DNA from: Bacteroidota bacterium
GTDB taxonomy: Bacteria; Bacteroidota; Bacteroidia; Chitinophagales; Chitinophagaceae
NCBI GenBank assembly: GCA_005798905.1
Contig: SYIK01000014.1
Span: 1 to 36,399, forward strand
Direction: 5' to 3'
Length of the DNA stretch: 36,399 nt
The notes beneath the pieces were generated by a model. It saw only the letters and a list, made by a program, of their open reading frames with translations. It did no database searches and was not told the DNA's origin. This document shows positions 1 through 8,419 of this stretch, piece after piece. The first letter of the stretch is position 1. The number at the start of each line of letters is the position of its first letter. The position numbers and the translations under genes were made by a program.

Positions 1-13
1 ACAGAACGCCAGC

Positions 14-144
14 ACCTAACAGCGTGTATGTGGCAATAGCGGGTAAAGAGGTAGGTCGAAGCTATGTGCTTTTAATTAACTTTGTCCTAAAAGGAAAGGA
101 AGTGCTTCTAATCCGCTACTGCACATACACGCAAAACGTTATGT
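14..144 (+). repeat. attC-like imperfect inverted repeat
   Basis: The left end carries ACCTAAC (14-20), which fits the integron R'' consensus RYYYAAC. It is followed by an arm at 22-42. The right end carries the complementary arm at 113-132, then GTTATGT (138-144), which fits R' (GTTRRRY) with one mismatch. The two arms pair over about 20 bases with one mismatch and one unpaired extra G, resembling the extrahelical bases of attC sites. The total length of about 131 bp is within the attC range. No integrase or second copy is visible, so it could also be a lone chromosomal repeat. Attribution to an integron is inference. Confidence 0.45.
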
Positions 145-194
145 GCAATGTTAAAAGACAAAATAAATTTAAAGATTAATAATTCGGTAATATT

Positions 195-221
195 AAATTG
201 TCCACAATGTGTGGGCAATTT
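195..221 (-). terminator. Terminator hairpin after rfbD
   Basis: A 12-bp stem (195-206 with 210-221, one G-T pair) with a 3-nt loop begins three bases past the rfbD stop codon. On the minus strand it is followed by a T-rich but interrupted tract. It probably ends the nucleotide-sugar operon, so no further rfb genes are expected in this transcript. Confidence 0.6.
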
Positions 222-223
222 AT

Positions 224-1114
224 TTAATGTGAAGATTGGTTGATTTTCCCAAGGCAAGATTTCAAACTCACTTTCCAATCTTTTAATTGAATTTCAAATA
301 CAGTTTGAATTTTTTCTTTATCAAAAACTGAATAAGAAGGACGAACAGCTTTTGTTACAAATTCGGCAGAAGAAACCGAATTTATTTTACAATCTGATTC
401 AGTAATTTCTTTTATGGCAAGTGCAAACTCGTACCAACTAATTATTCCCGAGTTGCTAAAATTATATATTCCCGAAAATTGTTTTTCCGAATTTGATTGA
501 ATGATTGTAATCATTTTTAAAATCAATGCTGCCAAGTCGGCTGCATAAGTTGGCGAACCTATTTGATCATATACAACATTAATTTCTTTTTTTTCATTCA
601 TCAAACGCAACATTGTTTTTACAAAATTTTTACTGTACGATGAATAAACCCACGATGTGCGAATGATTATTGAATCACTATTAAATTCAATTGCTTGTTT
701 TTCTCCTTCCAATTTTGAACTCCCATAAATAGATTGCGGATTTGTTGGTGCAGTTTCCAAATAAGGAGTATTTGCAAATCCGTCAAAAACATAATCGGTA
801 GAAAGATGAATAAATTTTGTAGAATATTCTTTACAAATTTCCGCTAACAATCCCACTGCAGTTGCATTGATTTGAAAAGCAATTTCTATTTCTTCTTCCG
901 CTTTGTCAACATTCGTATAAGCCGCACAGTTGATACAATATTGAGGCTGTATTTTTTTGAAGCTATTTCTTATTGCTTCGGCTTGATGAATTGGTAATTC
1001 TTCCTTTCCCAAAAAAATAAATTCGAATGATGAATTAGCGTTTGACAATTCGCGCAACTCCATTCCCAATTGACCGTTGGCGCCCGTTACCAATATTTTT
1101 GGCTTGAAATCCAT
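224..1114 (-). CDS. rfbD: dTDP-4-dehydrorhamnose reductase
   Basis: Catalyses the last step of dTDP-L-rhamnose synthesis, NAD(P)H-dependent reduction of dTDP-4-keto-L-rhamnose, in the cytoplasm. The 296-aa protein is full length for this extended SDR family. The N-terminal nucleotide-binding motif GANGQLG is at residues 11-17, STDYVFDG at 105-112, and the catalytic YxxxK pair is Y130/K134. It is the last gene of a minus-strand operon, two bases downstream of rfbC, and a terminator hairpin follows. The upstream-pathway genes rfbA and rfbB are not in the window, so the substrate must be made from genes elsewhere. Family assignment is firm. Confidence 0.95.
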   Translation of the reverse strand: MDFKPKILVTGANGQLGMELRELSNANSSFEFIFLGKEELPIHQAEAIRNSFKKIQPQYCINCAAYTNVDKAEEEIEIAFQINATAVGLLAEICKEYSTKFIHLSTDYVFDGFANTPYLETAPTNPQSIYGSSKLEGEKQAIEFNSDSIIIRTSWVYSSYSKNFVKTMLRLMNEKKEINVVYDQIGSPTYAADLAALILKMITIIQSNSEKQFSGIYNFSNSGIISWYEFALAIKEITESDCKINSVSSAEFVTKAVRPSYSVFDKEKIQTVFEIQLKDWKVSLKSCLGKINQSSH

Positions 1115-1116
1115 TC

Positions 1117-1671
1117 TTAAAAAACAAAATTGTTTTTACATAAATCAAACGATGGAAGTAGTTTATCTTTTTCGGAAATAATTCTTTTTTCCGTTGGTAT
1201 TTTCCAATCAATATTTAATTGCGCATCGTTGTAACAAATTCCTTGCTCTGCATTTGTATTGTAAAATGCATCGCATTTATAAAATACTTCTGCCGATTTA
1301 CTCAACACAGAAAATCCGTGCGCAAATCCTTTTGGCACTAAAAGTTGTTTTTTATTTTCTGCAGAAAGTTCCAATTCAAAAGTTTTTCCGAATGTCTGCG
1401 ATCCAATTCTTAAATCAACAACAACATCCAAAATATTACCCGATAAAACGCGAATTAATTTTGTTTGCGCAAAAGGATTCAATTGATAATGCAATCCGCG
1501 AATTACACCAAACTCAGACGAGGATTGATTGTCTTGAACAAAGTCAACAACAATTCCAGCTTTTTCAAAATCATTTTTATTGTATGCTTCAAAAAAATAC
1601 CCACGACTGTCTTCGATGACTTTTGGCGTATAAACAAATAATCCATGAAATCCTGTTTCGATAAAAGGCAT
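1117..1671 (-). CDS. rfbC: dTDP-4-dehydrorhamnose 3,5-epimerase
   Basis: Cupin-fold epimerase that converts dTDP-4-keto-6-deoxy-D-glucose to the L-rhamno form. At 184 aa the length is normal. The conserved active-site block RGLHYQ gives the catalytic base H61. A second conserved histidine is in FAHGF (H118), and a tyrosine near residue 131 is in the region of the family's acid. It lies between the decarboxylase gene (4-bp gap) and rfbD (2-bp gap), so it is almost certainly co-transcribed. RfbC and RfbD working together supply dTDP-rhamnose for surface polysaccharide or O-antigen. Confidence 0.95.
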   Translation of the reverse strand: MPFIETGFHGLFVYTPKVIEDSRGYFFEAYNKNDFEKAGIVVDFVQDNQSSSEFGVIRGLHYQLNPFAQTKLIRVLSGNILDVVVDLRIGSQTFGKTFELELSAENKKQLLVPKGFAHGFSVLSKSAEVFYKCDAFYNTNAEQGICYNDAQLNIDWKIPTEKRIISEKDKLLPSFDLCKNNFVF

Positions 1672-1675
1672 TTTA

Positions 1676-2659
1676 TTATTTTTTGCTGATAAATTCTTTG
1701 GGTTGTTTATTTAATTCTTCAAGCGGCAAAGAATGGAAATATTCGTACGTAATTTTCACTCCTTCTTTTCTTTCCACTTTTGGAAACCATCCTAATATTT
1801 TTTTTGCTTTTGAAATATCGGGTTGTCTTTGTTTTGGATCGTCTTCCGGCAATGGAAAAAATTTAATTTTTACTTTATTGCCCGTAAGTGCTAAAATTTC
1901 ATTTGCAAAATCCAACAATGAAATTTCATTGGGATTTCCAATATTAACCGGCAATTGATAATCGCTCATTAATAAGCGATAAATTCCATCAACCAAATCA
2001 TCTACAAAACAAAAACTTCTTGTTTGTGAGCCATCACCAAAAACAGTCAAATCTTCGCCACGCAAAGCTTGTCCGATAAACGCAGGCAATGCTCTTCCAT
2101 CATTCAAGCGCATACGTGGACCGTACGTGTTAAAAATTCTTACAATTCTGGTATCTACTTTATGAAAATTATGGTAAGCCATTGTGATGGATTCCATGTA
2201 TCGTTTCGCTTCATCATAAACACCTCGCGGACCAACGGGATTTACATTTCCCCAATATTCTTCGGGTTGCGGATGAACCAACGGATCTCCGTAAACTTCA
2301 CTTGTGGAGGCAACTAAAATTCTTGCATTTTTTATTTTTGCAAGCCCCAAACAATTATGCGTTCCCATTGCACCAACTTTCAACGTTTGAATTGGAATTT
2401 TTAAATAATCAATCGGGCTTGCCGGTGAAGCAAAATGAAGAATAAAATCCAACTCACCATCAATTTGAATAAACTTAGTTACATCGTGTTTGATAAATTC
2501 AAATTGTTCCAATTCAAAAAGATGTTCAATATTTTTTATATCACCGGTTATAAGATTATCCATCGCCAACACTTGGTAACCTTCTTTGATAAATCGATCG
2601 CAAAGATGTGATCCCAAAAATCCTGCTGCTCCGGTAATTAAAACTTTTTTTCTTTTCAT
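1676..2659 (-). CDS. UDP-glucuronate decarboxylase (UDP-xylose synthase)
   Basis: Extended short-chain dehydrogenase of 327 aa. The NAD-binding motif GAAGFLG is at residues 10-16 and the catalytic Y148/K152 pair is in YDEAK. The signature blocks STSEVYGDP and [13 protein letters not shown] are characteristic of UXS enzymes, which oxidise and decarboxylate UDP-glucuronate to UDP-xylose. The adjacent gene makes UDP-glucuronate, which supports the assignment. Six bases separate it from ugd. A 4-keto-pentose product, as made by ArnA-type enzymes, cannot be excluded from sequence alone, but the UXS-type motifs favour UDP-xylose. Confidence 0.88.
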   Translation of the reverse strand: MKRKKVLITGAAGFLGSHLCDRFIKEGYQVLAMDNLITGDIKNIEHLFELEQFEFIKHDVTKFIQIDGELDFILHFASPASPIDYLKIPIQTLKVGAMGTHNCLGLAKIKNARILVASTSEVYGDPLVHPQPEEYWGNVNPVGPRGVYDEAKRYMESITMAYHNFHKVDTRIVRIFNTYGPRMRLNDGRALPAFIGQALRGEDLTVFGDGSQTRSFCFVDDLVDGIYRLLMSDYQLPVNIGNPNEISLLDFANEILALTGNKVKIKFFPLPEDDPKQRQPDISKAKKILGWFPKVERKEGVKITYEYFHSLPLEELNKQPKEFISKK

Positions 2660-2665
2660 AAAATT

Positions 2666-3979
2666 TTATGGCGTAACCGTTTTCCGTCCAATACTTTCGT
2701 AATAATAACCCAACTGTTTCATTTGCTCCGGTTCAAAAACATTTCTTCCGTCAAAAATTATTTTATGTTTCAGCAAACCATTCATTTTTTCAAAATCAGG
2801 TGTACGAAATTCACTCCATTCTGTAGCAATTAACAATGCGTCGCAATTAGTAAGTGCATCGTATTGGTTTTCTGCAAACACAATTTTATTACCCAAAATA
2901 GTTTTTACATTTCCCATCGCTTCCGGATCGAAAGCAGAAACAGTTGCTCCTTCTATTAATAATTCTTCAATCAAATAAAGTGCAGGCGCTTCGCGAATAT
3001 CATCCGTATTTGGTTTGAAGGCAAGTCCCCACAAAGCAATTTTTTTTCCAACTAAATTATTGTTGAAATATTTTTTGATTCGAGGAATCAAGTATTTTCT
3101 TTGGCGATCATTTACTTCCAAAACAGCTTCAAGAATTTTAAAATCGTAATCAATTTCTGCAGCCGATTTTACCAATGCTTTTACGTCTTTCGGAAAACAA
3201 CTTCCTCCGTAACCAATTCCGGCAAATAAAAATCGCTTACCAATTCGTTCGTCACTTCCAATGCCGCGACGAACCAAGTCAACATCCGCACCAACCAATT
3301 CGCAAATACGAGCTACTTCATTCATAAATGAAATTTTAGTAGCAAGAAATGCATTGGCAGCATATTTGGTTAATTCCGCCGATTTTGCATCCATATAAAT
3401 TACCGGGTTTCCCTGCCGAACAAATGGTGCAAATAATTCATTCATTAGTTTTTTTGCAAGTTCCGAATTTGTTCCAATTACAACACGATCCGGTTTCATA
3501 AAATCATCCACTGCAACTCCTTCGCGCAAAAATTCGGGATTCGAAACCACATCAAAATCTCCTTTGTAATTTTTTGCAATTACTGCTTGTACTTTTTCGG
3601 CAGTGCCAACGGGCACCGTGCTTTTATCAACAATTACTTTATAGTCTGTTAAAAGTTTTCCTAATTCTTCTGCAACTTGTAACACATATTTTAAATCTGC
3701 ACCACCATTTCCGTTGTTGGGTGTTGGCAATGCTAAAAAAATAATTTTAGAATCGGCAATTCCTTCGGCAAGATTTGTTGTGAATTTGAGTCGTTCTTCT
3801 TTTATGTTTCGTAAAAAAATCTTTTCGAGCCCCGGTTCAAAAATGGTGATTTGTCCGCTTTTTAATTTTTCAACTTTTGCTGAATCAATATCAACGCAGG
3901 TTACCGTATTCCCCGTTTCGGCAAAACATGTTCCTGTTACTAACCCAACATACCCTGTTCCAATAACTGCAATTTTCAT
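2666..3979 (-). CDS. ugd: UDP-glucose 6-dehydrogenase
   Basis: Oxidises UDP-glucose to UDP-glucuronate with two NAD. The 437-aa protein has the N-terminal Rossmann motif GTGYVGL (residues 7-13), the conserved block VDKSTVPVGT, and the catalytic cysteine C261 in GYGGSCFPKD. A C-terminal UDP-binding domain includes KIALWGLAFKPNTDDIREAP (about residues 313-332). Its product can feed the UDP-glucuronate decarboxylase directly downstream. UDP-N-acetylglucosamine/mannosamine dehydrogenases share this fold, so the exact sugar is inferred from overall similarity and the neighbouring gene. Confidence 0.92.
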   Translation of the reverse strand: MKIAVIGTGYVGLVTGTCFAETGNTVTCVDIDSAKVEKLKSGQITIFEPGLEKIFLRNIKEERLKFTTNLAEGIADSKIIFLALPTPNNGNGGADLKYVLQVAEELGKLLTDYKVIVDKSTVPVGTAEKVQAVIAKNYKGDFDVVSNPEFLREGVAVDDFMKPDRVVIGTNSELAKKLMNELFAPFVRQGNPVIYMDAKSAELTKYAANAFLATKISFMNEVARICELVGADVDLVRRGIGSDERIGKRFLFAGIGYGGSCFPKDVKALVKSAAEIDYDFKILEAVLEVNDRQRKYLIPRIKKYFNNNLVGKKIALWGLAFKPNTDDIREAPALYLIEELLIEGATVSAFDPEAMGNVKTILGNKIVFAENQYDALTNCDALLIATEWSEFRTPDFEKMNGLLKHKIIFDGRNVFEPEQMKQLGYYYESIGRKTVTP

Positions 3980-3985
3980 AAATGA

Positions 3986-5131
3986 TTATTTGATTAAGAA
4001 CGCTAAAACTTTTGAAGTTATAAAATTTAATTGATCCGTATCCATCTCCGTGTGAATTGGTAACGAAAAAACACGCTGAGTAAGCCAATCCGTTGTTGGC
4101 ATTTCTTTAAATGATGAATTAAACTGTTCAAACATTTTTTGTTTATGGCCGGGAACAGGATAATAAATCATTGCAGGAATTCCATTTTGTGCAAGAAAAT
4201 CAATCAATTCGTTTCTATATTTTTCCGGATTTTCAACTTCATTTAATAGTAAAGTGTATTGATGAAAAACATGTGTGCTACTTGATGAACGAAACGGAAT
4301 TGAAATTTTAGAATTATTTTCAAATGCACGATCGTAAAAATTTGCAACGGTTTGTCTTGCTAAAATATATTCATCCAAATGTTGAAGTTTAATATTTAAA
4401 ATCGCTGCTTGCAAGGTATCTAATCGGCTGTTACAGCCAACAATATCGTGATAATATCTTTTACTTTGTCCGTGATTTGCAACCATTCTAATTTTTTCAA
4501 ACAACAAATCATCGTTTGTAAAAATGGCACCGCCATCGCCATAAGCACCTAAATTTTTTGAAGGGAAAAATGAAGTGGTTCCAACATTTCCAATCGTTCC
4601 TGCTTTTCTTTTTTTCCCATCGGCACTTATATAATCAGCACCAATTGCTTGCGCATTATCTTCAATCACAAACAAATTATGTTTTTTTGCAATTGCCATT
4701 ATTTCATCCATTGGTGCAGTTTGACCATATAAATGAACCGGTACAATTGCTTTTGTTTTTGGCGTTATTAGTTTTAATAATTCATCGGGATTGATACAAA
4801 ATGTTTTGGGATCAACTTCAACAAAAACTGGTTTCAATCGCAACAAAGCAATCACCTCGGTTGTAGCTATAAATGTAAAAGAAGGAGTAATGACTTCATC
4901 GCCCGGTTCCAAACCAAGTGCCATCAACGCTATTTGCAAAGCATCTGTTCCGTTTGCACAAGGAATAACATATTTAACGTCAAGATATTTTGCCAAATTA
5001 GTTGCAAAATCTTGCACTTCTTTCCCATTAATGTAATGTGAACTATCCAAAACATTCAATACAGCATTGTTAATTTCCTTTTCTATTTTAGAGTATTGCT
5101 GACGCAAATCAACCATTTGTATTGGACGCAT
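3986..5131 (-). CDS. DegT/DnrJ/EryC1/StrS sugar aminotransferase (WbpE-like)
   Basis: PLP-dependent aminotransferase (381 aa) acting on a nucleotide-linked keto-sugar. The PLP lysine is K192 in FFPSKNLGAYGDGGA. The CANGTDALQIA phosphate-binding block is near residues 58-68 and EDNAQ near 157-161. The whole protein closely resembles WbpE (UDP-3-keto-GlcNAcA aminotransferase) in motif order and length, so a 3-amino sugar product is plausible, but related enzymes use dTDP sugars. It is the first gene of the minus-strand operon. A -7 element (TATTTTTG on the minus strand, 5158-5165) lies upstream. No partner oxidase such as WbpB is in the window. Confidence 0.85.
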   Translation of the reverse strand: MRPIQMVDLRQQYSKIEKEINNAVLNVLDSSHYINGKEVQDFATNLAKYLDVKYVIPCANGTDALQIALMALGLEPGDEVITPSFTFIATTEVIALLRLKPVFVEVDPKTFCINPDELLKLITPKTKAIVPVHLYGQTAPMDEIMAIAKKHNLFVIEDNAQAIGADYISADGKKRKAGTIGNVGTTSFFPSKNLGAYGDGGAIFTNDDLLFEKIRMVANHGQSKRYYHDIVGCNSRLDTLQAAILNIKLQHLDEYILARQTVANFYDRAFENNSKISIPFRSSSSTHVFHQYTLLLNEVENPEKYRNELIDFLAQNGIPAMIYYPVPGHKQKMFEQFNSSFKEMPTTDWLTQRVFSLPIHTEMDTDQLNFITSKVLAFLIK

Positions 5132-5157
5132 AATAAAATATTTGATTACAAACCGCC

Positions 5158-5165
5158 CAAAAATA
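5158..5165 (-). promoter_or_regulatory. Bacteroidota -7 element, sugar operon
   Basis: The minus strand reads TATTTTTG, an exact match to TAnnTTTG, 26 bp upstream of the aminotransferase ATG. No clear -33 TTTG is seen at the usual distance. Confidence 0.45.
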
Positions 5166-5194
5166 AGAAAATGTGATAGTTAATCGTTAGCATT

Positions 5195-5202
5195 TACTTT
5201 TG
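5195..5202 (+). promoter_or_regulatory. Bacteroidota -7 element, waaA
   Basis: TACTTTTG matches TAnnTTTG exactly and lies 29 bp upstream of the proposed TTG start of waaA. It is divergent from the sugar-operon element about 30 bp away. Confidence 0.4.
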
Positions 5203-5231
5203 TTTAACAATCAATAAATAAATTAGAAAAT

Positions 5232-6494
5232 TTGAACATTGTACTTTATACTATTTTTCTAAAGGTTTACAGCGTTGCAATTTTTATTGCATCGATAAGT
5301 AACGAAAAAGCAAAACTGTGGATTAAAGGGAGAAAAAAAATATTCGAAAAACTATCGCATACTTTTTCTTCGGAAACAGCTCCTATTATTTGGGTTCATT
5401 GCGCTTCGTTGGGAGAATTTGAACAAGGCAGAACTGTTATTGAACAATTAAAAAAAGAATTGATTAAGCCAAAAGTATTGCTGACTTTTTTTTCACCTTC
5501 CGGTTATGAAATAAGAAAAGATTACAAAGAAGCCGATTGGGTTTTTTATTTGCCAATGGATTCTTTTTTGAATGCAAGCCAGTTTTTAAAAATCGTAAAC
5601 CCTGCAATTGCAATATTTGTAAAATATGAATATTGGTTTTACTATTTAGACCAATGCAAAAAAAGAAATATTTCATTGTTGTTAATATCAGGAATTTTTC
5701 GACCATCGCATCCTTTTTTTCAATTGTACGGCGGTTTTCATAGAAAAATGTTGCGTTGTTTTACACATTTTTTTGTGCAAGATGAACAAAGTAAAAAACT
5801 ACTTCAATCCATTAATATCAACAACTGCACAATTGCCGGCGATACGCGTTTCGACCGTGTAAGTTCCATTGCCGACAATTTCAAACAAATAGATTTTATT
5901 GAAAAATTTATCAGCAACAATCCAATTCTCATTGCAGGAAGTACATGGCCAAAAGATGATAAAATAATAAGAGAAGCTGTTGCAGATTTACATCAAAAAA
6001 TAAAAGTAATTCTTGTTCCGCACGAAATTCATCCACAAAGAATAAATGAACTGAAACAATTTTTTCCGACAGCTTTATGTTATTCGCAATTGACTAATTC
6101 TACTTTTCCAACCGATTCTAATTTTCTTATAATCGATAACATTGGCATGCTTACATCACTTTATCATTATGCTACAATAGCCTATGTTGGCGGCGGTTTC
6201 AACAATGGAATTCATAACACTTTGGAAGCTGCAGTGCACGGAAAACCTGTTTTGTTTGGAATGAAATATGAAAAATTTAACGAAGCAAAAGATTTAATAA
6301 AAAACGGTTCTTCTTTTTGTGTTGCCGATTCTAATTCACTTCGTTTACAAATTGAAAAATTGCTCACCAATAATTCCAAATACCAAAATTGCTGTAAAAA
6401 TGCAAAAGAATATGTAAGATCAAAAGTTGGTGCAACTGAAAAAATCGTTGACTACATTCAAGAAAATCGTCTTCTCACTAATTCTTCAAACTGA
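5232..6494 (+). CDS. waaA: 3-deoxy-D-manno-octulosonic acid (Kdo) transferase
   Basis: GT30 glycosyltransferase that adds Kdo from CMP-Kdo to lipid A precursor at the inner membrane. The N-terminus has a short hydrophobic anchor (about residues 4-22), then KAKLWIKGR. The family's catalytic glutamate is in ASLGE (E62). The C-terminal donor-binding part includes GSTWPKDD and GGGFNNGIHNTLEAA. At 420 aa the length is typical. The only sensible start is TTG at 5232, since no in-frame ATG exists upstream and family similarity begins at LYTIF, four residues in. Its 3' end overlaps the convergent hypothetical gene by 37 bp. It indicates an LPS-bearing outer membrane. Confidence 0.93.
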   Translation: MNIVLYTIFLKVYSVAIFIASISNEKAKLWIKGRKKIFEKLSHTFSSETAPIIWVHCASLGEFEQGRTVIEQLKKELIKPKVLLTFFSPSGYEIRKDYKEADWVFYLPMDSFLNASQFLKIVNPAIAIFVKYEYWFYYLDQCKKRNISLLLISGIFRPSHPFFQLYGGFHRKMLRCFTHFFVQDEQSKKLLQSININNCTIAGDTRFDRVSSIADNFKQIDFIEKFISNNPILIAGSTWPKDDKIIREAVADLHQKIKVILVPHEIHPQRINELKQFFPTALCYSQLTNSTFPTDSNFLIIDNIGMLTSLYHYATIAYVGGGFNNGIHNTLEAAVHGKPVLFGMKYEKFNEAKDLIKNGSSFCVADSNSLRLQIEKLLTNNSKYQNCCKNAKEYVRSKVGATEKIVDYIQENRLLTNSSN

Positions 6495-6988
6495 AGAACT
6501 GTTTCTGATGAATTGTCCCATTGAAGTTTAGATTTTAATTCTTGCTGAATCCAAAATTCGGCTTCGGCAATATGTCCAAATGCATTAATTTTTTTTACAG
6601 AATTTTCGTAACGTATTTCATCGCCTGCAAATAACTCATTAATAAAAACAAATTTTGAATTTATATCAATTGCTTTTTTAAGATCTTGCACAGCAGCCTT
6701 TTTCAACGACTGTTGCAACTCTGTTTTTTCTACTTTCAATTTATCGTTCAACGATTCTTTTTGCAAAAAACTTGTATTGATTTCTTCTCCAACTTGCGCA
6801 GAAATTTTGGGTTGATTTTCCAATTTAATTTCATTCTCAATTATGGCAATTTCTTTTAACGAATCGTTCTTTTGCAATTTTCTCAATTCCAATTGAAGCA
6901 TTTGTACAATCAACTGCATCTTTGGAACATCGTTTTTTAATTTTACTTGTTCTTGCAACTTATCAATTAATGCTTGTACCCTTTCCAT
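6458..6988 (-). CDS. Conserved hypothetical protein, coiled-coil N-terminus
   Basis: A 176-aa soluble protein without signal peptide or membrane segment. Residues 1-100 are rich in Leu, Lys, Glu and Gln in heptad-like order, suggesting a coiled coil. The C-terminal 75 residues (DLKKAIDINSKFVFINELF, then GDEIRYENSV, ending LVRRRFS) form a compact block that I recall in unannotated Bacteroidota proteins. No function is known to me. It converges on waaA with a 37-bp overlap of coding ends and is divergent from tdk. The ATG at 6986-6988 is the natural start. Confidence 0.75.
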   Translation of the reverse strand: MERVQALIDKLQEQVKLKNDVPKMQLIVQMLQLELRKLQKNDSLKEIAIIENEIKLENQPKISAQVGEEINTSFLQKESLNDKLKVEKTELQQSLKKAAVQDLKKAIDINSKFVFINELFAGDEIRYENSVKKINAFGHIAEAEFWIQQELKSKLQWDNSSETVLQFEELVRRRFS

Positions 6989-7082
6989 TTGTTTATGTTA
7001 TTTTTGAAGCCTTGTAAATAAACTTTGGTTTAAAATTACAAACTGTTTTTCAACATTTATCAATTACATATTATTTTTAGTA

Positions 7083-7646
7083 ATGTTTATCGAACCCAAT
7101 ATCAGCGGAAATAGAAAAGGATGGATCGAAGTAGTTTGCGGATCAATGTTCAGTGGTAAAACTGAAGAATTAATCCGCAGATTAAAAAGAGCTCAAATCG
7201 CAAATCTGAAAGTGCAAATTTATAAGCCAGCAATTGATGTACGATTTGATAAGGTAAAAATTGTATCGCACGATGAAAATGCGATTAACTCAACTCCTGT
7301 TGAAAGTTCAAATGAAATTTTAACGTTGGCACAAAATGTAGATGTAGTTGGAATTGATGAAGCTCAATTTTTCGATAGCAATATTGCAAATGTTTGTGAT
7401 GAATTAGCTTTTCGTGGCATTCGTATAATTGTTGCAGGATTAGATATGGATTATTTGGGAAATCCTTTTGGACAAATGCCCAATCTTTTGGCAAAAGCTG
7501 ATTATATTACAAAACTGCACGCCATTTGTGTACAATGCGGCAACATTGCAAACTATAGTTATAGAAAAGTGGCTGACGAACAACAAGTAATACTTGGAGC
7601 AAAAGATGTTTATGAACCACGATGCAGAACTTGTTACAAAGAATAA
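7083..7646 (+). CDS. tdk: Thymidine kinase (type II)
   Basis: Phosphorylates thymidine with ATP in the pyrimidine salvage pathway. The 187-aa protein has the P-loop GSMFSGKT (residues 20-27), the Walker-B-like DEAQFF with catalytic E93, and a zinc-binding lasso with C149/C152 and C181/C184. These are all features of the small tetrameric TK family. The ccmB start codon lies inside its 3' end (overlap of at least 35 bp in another frame), so the two are probably translationally coupled although functionally unrelated. Confidence 0.96.
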   Translation: MFIEPNISGNRKGWIEVVCGSMFSGKTEELIRRLKRAQIANLKVQIYKPAIDVRFDKVKIVSHDENAINSTPVESSNEILTLAQNVDVVGIDEAQFFDSNIANVCDELAFRGIRIIVAGLDMDYLGNPFGQMPNLLAKADYITKLHAICVQCGNIANYSYRKVADEQQVILGAKDVYEPRCRTCYKE

Positions 7647-8307
7647 TAAATTGAAATTGAAACAAAAAATATTAGCACTTGTAAAAAAAGATGTTTTACT
7701 GGAAATTCGTCAACAGTACAGTTTTTACGGAATCCTACTTTACATTATTGCAACAATATTTGTATTATACATCGCAGTTCAAGAACCGGAAACCAAAGTT
7801 TGGAATGGCCTTTTTTGGATCATTCAATTATTTATTTGTATTAATGCTGTTGCTAAAAGTTTTCTCCAAGAAAGTAAAGGAAGAATGTTTTATTTCTATT
7901 CTATTGCTAGTGCAAGAGATTTTATTTTAGCCAAACTTTTGTTCAATTCTGCATTTATGCTGTTGATGAGCTTGATGAGTCTTTTCCTTTTTTCACTTTT
8001 TCTTGGAAATCCGATTCAAAAAGCAACACAATTTATTGGGTTGGTACTTTTAGGAGGATGGGGATTAAGTCTTGTATTTACTTTTTTAGCTGCAATTGCT
8101 GCAAAAGCAAACCAAAATGCGGCAATCATGGCAATTCTTGGATTCCCAATTATTATTCCACAATTATTATTATTAATGAAACTATCTAATTCTGTTTTCA
8201 GCTATTCGTCTTCTATTGCTTTGCCTACTGTTTTATTGATAGTTGCTCTCGATATTTTAGTAATATTTCTTGCTACTATCTTATTCCCTTTTCTTTGGAA
8301 AGATTGA
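7612..8307 (+). CDS. ccmB: Heme exporter protein CcmB
   Basis: Membrane subunit of the CcmAB ABC transporter of system I cytochrome c maturation, which powers release of heme-loaded CcmE. About six hydrophobic segments follow a short basic N-terminus, including VLLEIRQQYSFYG, which resembles the start of other CcmB proteins. I chose the ATG at 7612 (231 aa). ATGs at 7594 and 7606 are also in frame and would lengthen the overlap with tdk. The ATPase CcmA is not in the window. The downstream ccmC and ccmD support the assignment. Confidence 0.88.
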   Translation: MNHDAELVTKNNKLKLKQKILALVKKDVLLEIRQQYSFYGILLYIIATIFVLYIAVQEPETKVWNGLFWIIQLFICINAVAKSFLQESKGRMFYFYSIASARDFILAKLLFNSAFMLLMSLMSLFLFSLFLGNPIQKATQFIGLVLLGGWGLSLVFTFLAAIAAKANQNAAIMAILGFPIIIPQLLLLMKLSNSVFSYSSSIALPTVLLIVALDILVIFLATILFPFLWKD

Positions 8308-8368
8308 AAAAATTTACCCTTGAATTTTATTTCATTTACAAAGACTGAAGCGTATTAGCTTTAATCCT

Positions 8369-8376
8369 TAATTTTG
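8369..8376 (+). promoter_or_regulatory. Candidate -7 element upstream of ccmC
   Basis: TAATTTTG matches TAnnTTTG and lies 43 bp before the ccmC ATG in the 112-bp gap after ccmB. No -33 element is obvious. Confidence 0.35.
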
Positions 8377-8419
8377 TGGTCAAATTTTTTAATTGTCAGT
8401 TTTTATTGACAATTTTTCG

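Noticed and set aside
1194-1619. 141-aa plus-strand open frame inside rfbC
   Set aside because: It is antisense to a clear rfbC coding region with conserved motifs and resembles no family; a shadow frame.
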